Positions 1 to 5,483 of a stretch of DNA of 8,181 bases are shown piece by piece. Location of the stretch: NCBI GenBank assembly GCA_019308645.1, contig JAFDHR010000099.1, forward strand, positions 1-8,181, read 5' to 3'. The translations under genes were made by a program, and so were the position numbers. This DNA is from Deltaproteobacteria bacterium (lineage in GTDB: Bacteria > Desulfobacterota > DSM-4660 > Desulfatiglandales > B25-G16). The notes below the pieces were generated by a model, which was given only the letters and a program-made list of their open reading frames with translations, was not told where the DNA came from and made no database searches. Every line of letters begins with the position of its first letter. Position 1 is the first letter of the stretch.

Positions 1-189
1 GGGGGCTTCAGCGCCTACAAGATATCGCCATGGGATTTGCTATGTCTAAATCATTACAGAACACGAGGGCTAGCCCATAAGCAACGGTCTTACGTATGGG
101 TAAAAGTCAGCCCAACAGGGGAGGGGAAATGGGACTTTCTACGAAGCCATCAAAGATTGAATGGTGAAAGAAGTTACAAGCATCAATAG
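1..189 (+). CDS. Possible 3' end of an unidentified ORF, cut by the window edge
   Basis: Frame 1 is open from the first base to a TAG at 187-189, giving 62 residues with no start inside the window. The translation has ordinary composition (for example HKQRSYVWVKV around residues 26-36 and GEGKWDFL around 41-48), but I do not recognise a family. A random frame stays open this long fairly often, so the support is weak. The same DNA also folds well: the palindrome GGGCTAGCCC at 67-76, a CCCAT/ATGGG stem at 74-78 and 96-100, and AAAGT/ACTTT plus CCCA/TGGG pairings between 103 and 138. It may therefore be structured RNA, such as part of a retroelement, rather than protein. Confidence 0.25.
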   Translation, partial: GGFSAYKISPWDLLCLNHYRTRGLAHKQRSYVWVKVSPTGEGKWDFLRSHQRLNGERSYKHQ

Positions 190-353
190 TCTCGCATCAC
201 TACCAGTTTATGAGATTCGTTGTGTGATGTGAAGTTGATGTTTGAAACTCAATTCTTCGGGGTAACATGAAGTGTAGCTATTTCACCTCATACAGGTGAT
301 AAGCCAGTTTCGTCGTCCTAAAAATGCACATGCATGCATGATAAATCATATTT
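190..353. other. Gene-free segment with short hairpins, downstream of the minus-strand operon
   Basis: No convincing coding frame is seen. It contains a CATCAC/GTGATG pairing (195-200 with 224-229) and a TCACCT/AGGTGA hairpin (283-288 with 294-299). Neither is followed by a T-run on either strand. Read on the minus strand, ATGCA/TGCAT (335-339 with 324-328) is followed by five T at 324-320. That makes it a weak candidate terminator for the DUF4388 gene that ends at 354, but the stem is only 5 bp. Confidence 0.35.
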
Positions 354-1427
354 CTAAATGTCCCTGAAAGATGCTCGTACTCTTTTTGGAGGCTCTCCGT
401 CTAAAACCAAGGCAGACTGAGGTTCATGGCCCATATCCATGAACGGCATATACCCAAAAAATTCATCTTTTTCAAGAGTCAATAGCGGCAGATACCCTTT
501 CTGGGTTTGTCCAACCACGTATGTCTCACCCTCTATTATGACAAATGACTCTTGTTTTGAAGAACCCTTTTCTATAATCACCTTCTTATTTTTGGTTAAT
601 CCCTTCATCCTGTCCTCTTTCCTAAACAACTCTACAGCCCTATCCGTAATTTTTCTTAGTCTACCATCCAGGCTGAGAAGAATTCTTTTGAAATCGGGTG
701 ATAGGGACATGAAATCTCGATAGAGAAACTCGGTATCCATTAAGCCCAATTGAACATCCTCTAAAGCAGTTATGGTAACACTTCGGCTATATTCTGTGAC
801 TGGCAAAACGGTAAAACCACCAAGAAAGCATCCCTCTCCAAGGTTGGCTATGTTCATAGGGCCATTTGCTGTTTCCCTGCTTACACTTACTGATCCATTC
901 AATATAATCCAAATCCATTTGCCATGACCCCCTGCTGAGGCAATTTTCTGTCCGACATGGTATTCTTCTTGATCAAGGACATGCGAGTAATCCACTAATG
1001 GGCCTTTAATGAGTTGGGGAGCCCCCTTTTTCCCGGATTCGGTTTTACTGCTTTCTACGGAAACGTCCTCATCAAAAGAGGGCGGTCCCACCTTTTTGAT
1101 CAATCCGTCGTCAATCATCCTCATGGCATCGAGCAGTATCTCCATTCTGTTCTTTTTAATCACACGTCCAATTTGAATCTCCTCTTCATAAAATTCGAAT
1201 TCCCCTTCAATCCATCCAAACAGGGCATAAACAGCATCTAAACCACTCAAAGGACCGCTCGTAGCATTGATAGGATCTCCATTGAGAAAATATATGAGCC
1301 CGGGATTTGGGACATATTGACTCGTAATGTGCATTATCCCAGTGTTATTGTTCCCACCAAGTAGTTGAAAGATATCTGTCAGGCTAATAAAACTCAAGTT
1401 TCCTGCAAGTGCCGCTTTAGCGCTCAT
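354..1427 (-). CDS. DUF4388 (PATAN) protein with cyclic-nucleotide-binding-like barrels
   Basis: A 357-residue soluble protein with no signal peptide or membrane segment. Residues about 8-108 match the DUF4388/PATAN pattern (GNLSFISLTDIFQLLG near the start), a domain common in deltaproteobacterial signalling proteins. A polar linker covers about 115-140. Residues about 148-250 form a cNMP-binding-like beta barrel (LNGSVSV at 176-182, then the cassette region FLGGFTVLP at 201-209 and Arg215). The glutamate expected in the FGE motif of the phosphate-binding cassette is Gly204 here, so nucleotide binding is doubtful. Residues about 280-345 look like a second, shorter barrel (FVIIEGETYVV, then DEFFGYMPF). 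The ATG is preceded by AGAGG at 1438-1434 with 6 nt spacing, and this site overlaps the stop codon of the upstream GTPase gene, so the two are probably translationally coupled. The likely role, by inference, is partner or effector of that GTPase. The domain calls are by eye. Confidence 0.85.
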   Translation of the reverse strand: MSAKAALAGNLSFISLTDIFQLLGGNNNTGIMHITSQYVPNPGLIYFLNGDPINATSGPLSGLDAVYALFGWIEGEFEFYEEEIQIGRVIKKNRMEILLDAMRMIDDGLIKKVGPPSFDEDVSVESSKTESGKKGAPQLIKGPLVDYSHVLDQEEYHVGQKIASAGGHGKWIWIILNGSVSVSRETANGPMNIANLGEGCFLGGFTVLPVTEYSRSVTITALEDVQLGLMDTEFLYRDFMSLSPDFKRILLSLDGRLRKITDRAVELFRKEDRMKGLTKNKKVIIEKGSSKQESFVIIEGETYVVGQTQKGYLPLLTLEKDEFFGYMPFMDMGHEPQSALVLDGEPPKRVRASFRDI

Positions 1428-1436
1428 GATAAACCT

Positions 1437-2051
1437 CTACTGTGTCCATTGTAGCTCTTTTTGGAGATGACGTAATGTAAGGAGTAAGCACTGCTTCAGA
1501 GTATCCCATGCACCTGTCCCCTTCAAGGCATTTGCCTCAAAAAAGGGAACCTTGAGCTTGCTGTTTAGATCACGCTCCATGACTTCTACCGGCATAATGG
1601 GAATACCTTGTGCGCCAAGATCTCGCTTGTTATATTGAATGACGAGTGGAATTTTGAATATACTTATGTTTTTTTCTGCAAGGTTTTGCTGCAGATCTTT
1701 TAGAGATAAAAGGTTTTCTTTCCGTTGAACCTCAAGGGAATCTGCAACAAAAACTACACCGTCTACATTTTTTAGGACCAGTTTTCTGGTGGAACTATAT
1801 TTTGCCTGTCCAGGGACCGTGTAAAGCTGAACCCTGACGTCACAACCTCTAATTTTACCCAAGCCTATGGGAAGAAAATCAAAGAAGAGGGTACGATCAC
1901 CCTTGGTATTTATGGAAACAAGCTCGCTATTCGTATATTTTTTTCCCGCTTTGAAAATGTATTCCAAATTGGTGGTCTTTCCACTCCGCCCCGGGCCATA
2001 ATACACAACCTTACATTCAATGACTCTATCTTTCGGATTGAAGACAGCCAT
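1437..2051 (-). CDS. mglA: MglA-like small Ras-family GTPase
   Basis: A 204-residue cytoplasmic GTPase, close in length to Myxococcus MglA (195 aa), which sets cell polarity for motility and polar pili. Visible motifs are the P-loop GPGRSGKTT at 19-27, switch I around TKGDRTLFFDFLP at 49-61, the MglA-type G3 motif TVPGQ at 78-82 (TVPG in place of Ras DTAG) and G4 NKRD at 141-144. Arg53, the intrinsic arginine finger, and Gln82, both known as catalytic in MglA, fall at the same numbers as in Myxococcus. The start matches the family N-terminus. The best Shine-Dalgarno, GGAGGG at 2070-2065, is 13 nt from the ATG, longer than usual. The gene precedes the DUF4388 gene by 9 nt and its TAG lies inside that gene's ribosome-binding site. 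No mglB (Roadblock GAP) is present in the window, and I saw no convincing promoter upstream. MglA membership is secure; the cellular process served here (gliding, type IV pili, other polarity) is not known. Confidence 0.95.
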   Translation of the reverse strand: MAVFNPKDRVIECKVVYYGPGRSGKTTNLEYIFKAGKKYTNSELVSINTKGDRTLFFDFLPIGLGKIRGCDVRVQLYTVPGQAKYSSTRKLVLKNVDGVVFVADSLEVQRKENLLSLKDLQQNLAEKNISIFKIPLVIQYNKRDLGAQGIPIMPVEVMERDLNSKLKVPFFEANALKGTGAWDTLKQCLLLTLRHLQKELQWTQ

Positions 2052-2191
2052 AAAACTTATAATACCCTCCGTGGACCCTTTTTTGTGAAATCAGGACTAA
2101 AATATTCACCTTCTTTGTATCCAATACGTGAGCTAAACCGATAGACTTCTTAGTTCAATGACTAGCGAAGCTCCGCCTCAAACCGATCCAC

Positions 2192-2216
2192 CCTCCGTAG
2201 CAGGCTACTGCGGAGG
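2192..2216. repeat. GC-rich hairpin, REP-like
   Basis: CCTCCGTAG at 2192-2200 can pair with CTAC and GGAGG within 2205-2216, leaving a small bulge on the 3' side. It sits in a GC-rich patch unlike its AT-rich surroundings and upstream of the mglA-like gene. No T-run follows on either strand, so it is not an intrinsic terminator. An extragenic palindromic repeat is the most likely reading. Confidence 0.4.
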
Positions 2217-2259
2217 ACGGGCGAGTTGACAAGAATCATATCCATTGCTTGGGGCAAAG

Positions 2260-2398
2260 TCCCGAAAGGTCGGGATTGGTTTTGTCTATCCCGATATATC
2301 GGGATTGCGCCCTTCGGCCTCGAGCTGCCCTTCGGCTGTGAGCTCTGGGCCGAACGGCTCAGGGCCGAGAGGCTGCTGGTTTTCCCGATATGTCGGGA
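2260..2398. repeat. Cluster of three TCCCGA-N4-TCGGGA palindromes
   Basis: Three copies of the same inverted repeat lie at 2260-2275 (loop AAGG), 2289-2304 (loop TATA, a perfect palindrome extending to 18 bp at 2288-2305) and 2383-2398 (loop TATG). Each is followed by TT. Between the second and third copies, GCCCTTCGGC-type and GGGCCGA-type motifs recur (2309-2376), making the patch GC-rich and self-complementary. No ORF crosses it. This fits a REP/BIME-like extragenic repeat cluster; a set of operators for a dimeric regulator is possible but less likely because the copies are not near a recognisable promoter. Confidence 0.65.
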
Positions 2399-2660
2399 TT
2401 AAACATTAACCGATTCGAGCTGCGCAACCCTGGCCCAGACCTGACTAAGAGAGACTGATTTTTCCAACTTTCGCTTATGTAGCATTACAGCAACAACAGA
2501 CGTTTTCCACCAAGTCGCTCCAGGGCGGGCCGATAACCTTATTACGCAACCCGCTCATCATTTTACATTGAGCGTCTTTAAAACTTGACACATTTGTTAA
2601 GAAGTTGCCTTATGAAGACATCTAGTATATCGTTTCATTAAAACACATACATATCTAATT
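2399..2660. other. Gene-free segment, no assigned function
   Basis: No supported gene. Two small pairings are visible: GCGGG/CCCGC (2525-2529 with 2550-2554) and GCTCA/TGAGC (2553-2557 with 2569-2573). TTGACA at 2585-2590 has no good -10 box at 16-18 nt, so I do not call a promoter. The segment becomes AT-rich towards the inverted-repeat element that begins near 2661. Confidence 0.4.
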
Positions 2661-2820
2661 ATTAAAATGACAAATGTCAAAATCCAAAGTTCAAATCAAA
2701 TCTAAATTTCATAAGCCTAAGGCTTATAAAAATGTCAAAAATACTGATCGGTGTAAGGCATTTTGAAATTTGAGCTTTGACATTCATTTGGCATTTGAGC
2801 TTTGGCATTTGAATTTTAAT
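2661..2820. repeat. 160-bp imperfect inverted-repeat element (MITE-like)
   Basis: The left end begins ATTAAAATGACAAATGTCAA, and the right end, read in reverse complement from 2820, begins ATTAAAATTCAAATGCCAAA. Both arms are made of CAAATGnCAAA-type short units facing each other. A 7-bp stem with a 3-nt loop (ATAAGCC/GGCTTAT, 2711-2717 with 2721-2727) sits inside. The element lies 29 bp past the stop of the TPR-like gene. ATATCT occurs near both ends (2651-2656 and 2819-2824), but it is offset from the left end and overlaps the right one, so a target duplication is not established. No transposase is encoded. Confidence 0.6.
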
Positions 2821-2849
2821 ATCTGTAAATATTTTAGCGAAGCGCACTA

Positions 2850-3755
2850 CTAGACACCCTCTATTGTGATATCTAACGAATAATCCCCACGCTTCGGACC
2901 GGACGTTATTATTCTCAGTCCGGAAACGATACCTCTGGCGTTGAATATAGCTATAGGGGAAAAACACTGCATCTGTGAGAGTCGGAGTCCAGTCTTGAAG
3001 GCATCTGCCAAATCTTTCTGCCGAGCTGGAATAATAGTACTAATTTTATTACCGAACTGAAAGGTGACTTCAAACTCCACCGTTTCACCCTTGCGAGGGC
3101 CATTGGCTAATTGCATGTTCACTGAAGAGATATCGATGATGTCTACTTCGCCTTCCTCAGATTCACCTTCTCCATCAGGCGCTTCATCCACGAGTGGAAG
3201 ATCAAGTTTGATGCCCTGCTTTACTAAGATATTCTCAAGAAATGTTCGTATGTATTTTAGTTCACTTCTGGAGAATACATCTCGAGACACCCATTGTTCG
3301 AATTGAGAGATAGCCACATCTGGTGAAGAGATTGCTATGTGACACATGAGGCTGTTCTTGGCTGCCACAAGAGCCATTTTCCCTTCCTCTATTAGTTGTT
3401 GAAATTTTTCTAACGCTTTCTCGTATTGACCAAACCTGGCAAGGGCAACAGCTCCTTCGATTGCAGCCATATCCTTATCTTTCGAAGATGAAAATAATCG
3501 GCTGATAAGATCCTGTACCTCTTGCGGCTGCGCGGGGGTCTCTGTGGCCTTATCAATCTCATCCAGATTATCTGCCACAATTCGGATTTTACCTTTAACA
3601 GCGTCTATTAGTTTTTTGTCCTTTACATATCTTTCATCCTGTTGAATGAATGTGAGGACCTCCTCGTATTTTTCTTTAGATTCTCCAAAGAGGCCCTGTT
3701 TTTGGTAAAGTGCCGCCTCTTTTATCAAGGATTTTATTCGTTCCTTATCAGACAT
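2850..3755 (-). CDS. TPR-like protein with an unrecognised conserved-looking C-terminal domain
   Basis: A 301-residue, mostly charged, cytoplasmic protein. The N-terminal half is helical with TPR-like pairs at about 8-40 (AALYQKQGLFGESKEKYEEVL) and about 98-125 (GAVALARFGQYEKALEKFQQL). An acidic linker at about 189-206 is rich in Glu, Asp and Gly. Residues about 206-301 look beta-rich and end in alternating strands (SGLRIITSG, YSLDITIEG); I do not know this domain. The ATG has a good Shine-Dalgarno, GAGGGA at 3766-3761, 5 nt away. It follows the PilZ gene by 50 bp on the same strand with no terminator between, so it is probably in one operon with it. A scaffold or adaptor role in c-di-GMP signalling is inferred from context and TPR architecture only. 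Confidence 0.8.
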   Translation of the reverse strand: MSDKERIKSLIKEAALYQKQGLFGESKEKYEEVLTFIQQDERYVKDKKLIDAVKGKIRIVADNLDEIDKATETPAQPQEVQDLISRLFSSSKDKDMAAIEGAVALARFGQYEKALEKFQQLIEEGKMALVAAKNSLMCHIAISSPDVAISQFEQWVSRDVFSRSELKYIRTFLENILVKQGIKLDLPLVDEAPDGEGESEEGEVDIIDISSVNMQLANGPRKGETVEFEVTFQFGNKISTIIPARQKDLADAFKTGLRLSQMQCFSPIAIFNARGIVSGLRIITSGPKRGDYSLDITIEGV

Positions 3756-3805
3756 TGAATTCCCTCACCGAACATTCTTTGATATTGTAGATCAAATCCT
3801 TCATA

Positions 3806-4162
3806 TTATTTTATATTTTCTTGTCCCCTGAAAATACGTATATATTGTCTATAAAATCTCTGCTTCTCTTCATCCATTTCGATGAACTCAATTCCAGATT
3901 CAAATTTTCCATCCTCTCGTTTCCTGGAAAAGGCAATCCTTCCCTTGAAATCCATAAGATCATCTTCGAGGGCCATAGTCACAGACACAATATGATGCGG
4001 ATCAATAGGAACATGTGTTTCGAGAAGGATTCCACCATCACTTACATTTAAAGTCCTTCCCATTCCTTGCATCATTTCATGGTTGTTTTCATCAAGACAA
4101 ATGTACGATAAAAGGTTAGACGATGCGAGTCTTTGGTCTGTTCTTTTCTCATCTGTAGCCAT
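3806..4162 (-). CDS. Single-domain PilZ protein, putative c-di-GMP receptor
   Basis: With the start used here the product is 118 residues, almost entirely one PilZ domain. Both c-di-GMP-binding signatures are intact: RxxxR (RTDQR, residues 7-11) and (D/N)xSxxG (NVSDGG, residues 39-44). The family binds c-di-GMP and passes the signal by protein contact, often to motility, pilus or exopolysaccharide machinery. The frame also opens at a GTG 30 nt upstream (4192), but that codon has no Shine-Dalgarno, whereas the ATG at 4162 has GGTGA at 4172-4168 with 5 nt spacing and begins MATDEKRTDQR, a normal PilZ N-terminus. It is the first gene after the promoter at 4249-4276, giving a leader of about 80 nt, and is followed by the TPR-like gene. 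Confidence 0.92.
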   Translation of the reverse strand: MATDEKRTDQRLASSNLLSYICLDENNHEMMQGMGRTLNVSDGGILLETHVPIDPHHIVSVTMALEDDLMDFKGRIAFSRKREDGKFESGIEFIEMDEEKQRFYRQYIRIFRGQENIK

Positions 4163-4248
4163 AATATTCACCAAATAAAAAAACGAGGGCACAATTTTAA
4201 AAAAAGTCAGATATTACAATACGATTTTTTACTTACCTCTGGTCAATT

Positions 4249-4276
4249 ATTATATTAATCTTGACAATGATTTCAA
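4249..4276 (-). promoter_or_regulatory. Sigma70-type promoter for the PilZ/TPR operon
   Basis: On the minus strand TTGAAA (4276-4271, five of six matches to the -35 consensus) is separated by 16 nt from a perfect TATAAT (4254-4249). Transcription would start near 4242, about 80 nt before the PilZ start codon. This is the best promoter match in the window. Position and strand fit the downstream genes. Confidence 0.65.
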
Positions 4277-4572
4277 GACCTATTCCCAGGCTCACACAAG
4301 TTGTTATGATATCCTTTAAAAATCAGGATTAGTAGATAAATTATTTTTAAACGTTTGTCAAACAACCTTTTCTCCTAATATTATTACAAAATTACCACTA
4401 AAAGTAAACTGGAACATTGTTTTTGACACAACTTATAATTGGTAATTGAAGAGGGGTAGCATCACATCGTAATGGCGATATATAAAACTTGATCCTGCTA
4501 TGATAATACCTTGCCTTAAGATGTGTATGATAGAATAATCAAAAATCAATCTCATTGAATAGAATCTGGCAG
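4277..4572. other. AT-rich gene-free segment
   Basis: No supported gene on either strand. Seen: a small palindrome GTTTG-T-CAAAC at 4353-4363, and TTGACA (4423-4428) only 5 nt from TATAAT (4434-4439), too close to be one promoter. Neither is given a function. Confidence 0.4.
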
Positions 4573-4785
4573 ATGATTTATTTAAACTCATAGGTTTTGG
4601 GACGATTACTTTTTCTGAGTGGCTGTATACATGTTAAAAGTTTTTATGGTGCGGAAGGACGTTTCAGAATCGAGGGAGAAAAACCAAAGGATACCGAAAC
4701 AGCAGTAAAATGGGCAAATGAAATGCTGGATGAAATTACTACATACCTGAGAAAAAAAGAGAAGGAATTCGGAAACAAATCGTAA
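4573..4785 (+). pseudogene. Probable broken small lipoprotein gene
   Basis: The frame ending at TAA 4783-4785 gives LLFLSGC (about 4606-4626) followed by a polar segment of about 50 residues (SFYGAEGRFRIEGEKPKDTE onward) ending in a charged helix. LSGC is a good lipobox for signal peptidase II, but the frame has a TAG at 4591 and the only start after it is a TTG at 4597, leaving an n-region too short for a lipoprotein. One frame over (codons from 4578) the DNA reads LFKLIGFGTITF, an excellent signal-peptide stretch that joins LSGC if one T is removed from the five-T run at 4610-4614. An ATG at 4573 could then be the start after a second small shift. This suggests decay by indels, or a sequencing or assembly error in the homopolymer. 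I do not recognise the mature protein. A genuine short TTG-started ORF remains possible. Confidence 0.4.
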
Positions 4786-4886
4786 CCATTAACTAAACAC
4801 CCCCTCCCCTCCCTGCACAAAGAGATCAAGTAATACATTATAGCCTTCATTTACGTAAAGACTCATATCGAGTGCTGACCCCATTT

Positions 4887-5137
4887 AGTATTTGGTAAGC
4901 GTTCACAGGTTCCGGGTTCAACGTTCAGGGTTAGGGACAAGGACAAAATTGAAGACCCGAAGTCCTCGTAAAAAATGCTGGTTTTACCAGATATTTACCA
5001 ATACGCCGCCAACTTTCAGATTGGGAATGACGAAGCCGGGCGTTTCTCACATAAATACGCCTCCAAAATGGAGTCCGGGGACAAGAACGTAACCTTGAAC
5101 CTTGAACCTTTGAACCTGTGAACGGCTACAGTATTTG
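4887..5137. repeat. 8-bp target-site duplication AGTATTTG on both sides of a mobile element
   Basis: AGTATTTG occurs at 4887-4894 and again at 5130-5137, directly abutting the two ends of the inverted-repeat element at 4895-5129. Exact abutment and identity over 8 bp argue for transposition rather than chance. Confidence 0.8.
4895..5129. mobile_element. Non-autonomous miniature element with IS66-like ends
   Basis: A 235-bp element. The left end reads GTAAGCGTTCACAGGTTC (4895-4912) and the right end, in reverse complement from 5129, GTAGCCGTTCACAGGTTC, giving 16 of 18 identical and 12 perfect internal bases. Next to each end lie tandem units of about 7 bp, facing inward: GTTC-starting units at 4901-4932 and AACCTTG-type units at 5091-5123. 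An 8-bp direct repeat flanks the whole. From memory of IS families, 5'-GTAA ends with 8-bp duplications are typical of IS66, so mobilisation in trans by an IS66-type transposase is a reasonable inference. The centre encodes no transposase; a 66-codon frame across it follows the repeat structure and is not treated as a gene. Confidence 0.75.
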
Positions 5138-5195
5138 TATGCGGTAATGATGGTCAAAACCCTAAGATCAGAGCTGACTATTGACAAGCAAGAAC

Positions 5196-5308
5196 AAAAT
5201 GGTTACTTGGAGAATGGTCAGTTTAATCCTTCGTTTCATTGGAACCATTTTACCTGAGGAACCGATACGATCAGGCCACCCCGGGAAGTGTTGCGGGTGG
5301 CTTTTTTT
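5196..5308 (+). ncRNA. Candidate structured small RNA or leader ending in a terminator
   Basis: Three stems follow each other on the plus strand: AAAATGGTT/AACCATTTT (9 bp, 5196-5204 with 5243-5251), CCTGA/TCAGG (5253-5257 with 5271-5275, 13-nt loop) and the terminator stem (5275-5301). GGA occurs at 5209, 5241, 5258 and 5284, mostly in predicted unpaired parts, which recalls the CsrA/RsmA-sequestering RNAs of the CsrB/RsmZ type. The sites do not match the full ANGGA consensus. TTGACA at 5181-5186 has no good -10 and would start transcription inside the first stem, so the promoter is unknown. It matches no riboswitch I can name. Instead of a free RNA it could be a leader attenuating the NTPase gene that starts at 5484. 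Confidence 0.35.
5275..5308 (+). terminator. Strong Rho-independent terminator
   Basis: GCCACCC (5275-5281) pairs with GGGTGGC (5295-5301) in a perfect 7-bp GC-rich stem with a 13-nt loop, followed immediately by seven T at 5302-5308. It ends transcription rightward. No intact gene lies just upstream, so it must serve the structured RNA at 5196 onward, the broken gene at 4573-4785, or a leader of the gene at 5484. Confidence 0.85.
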
Positions 5309-5483
5309 GCGGGATCTGAAGTTTCCTTTACATCTTGCGTGGATGTCACACCTCCGTAAGGTGCCACACACAGGAAGATTGATTTCTTGGTGTTAGATTT
5401 TCGGCATGACCACTGAAATGATACGAAAGAGATAAAGGAATGATGATGGTACACCATACAAAAAAAGAGAGGAAGGAAGAAGT

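Noticed and set aside
2711..2727. ATAAGCC/GGCTTAT hairpin as terminator of the PilZ/TPR operon
   Set aside because: On the minus strand the stem is followed by GAAATTT, not a T-run; it also lies inside the repeat element.
2677..2967. 96-codon minus-strand frame overlapping the end of the TPR-like gene
   Set aside because: It overlaps the 3' end of a well-supported gene in another frame and then reads through the inverted-repeat element.
4163..4192. Upstream GTG start for the PilZ protein, adding 10 residues
   Set aside because: No Shine-Dalgarno precedes the GTG, while the internal ATG at 4162 has GGTGA at ideal spacing and gives a typical PilZ N-terminus.
4423..4439. TTGACA and TATAAT close together on the plus strand
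   Set aside because: Only 5 nt separate them, too short for one sigma70 promoter, and neither has a good partner at 16-18 nt.
4892..5092. 66-codon plus-strand frame starting at a TTG
   Set aside because: It lies almost wholly inside the miniature element and follows its repeat units; the low-information composition and lack of a ribosome site point to a chance frame.
5168..5457. Several frames of 67-73 codons on both strands around the terminator
   Set aside because: They overlap each other and run straight through the terminator and stem structures, have no ribosome sites and no recognisable domains.
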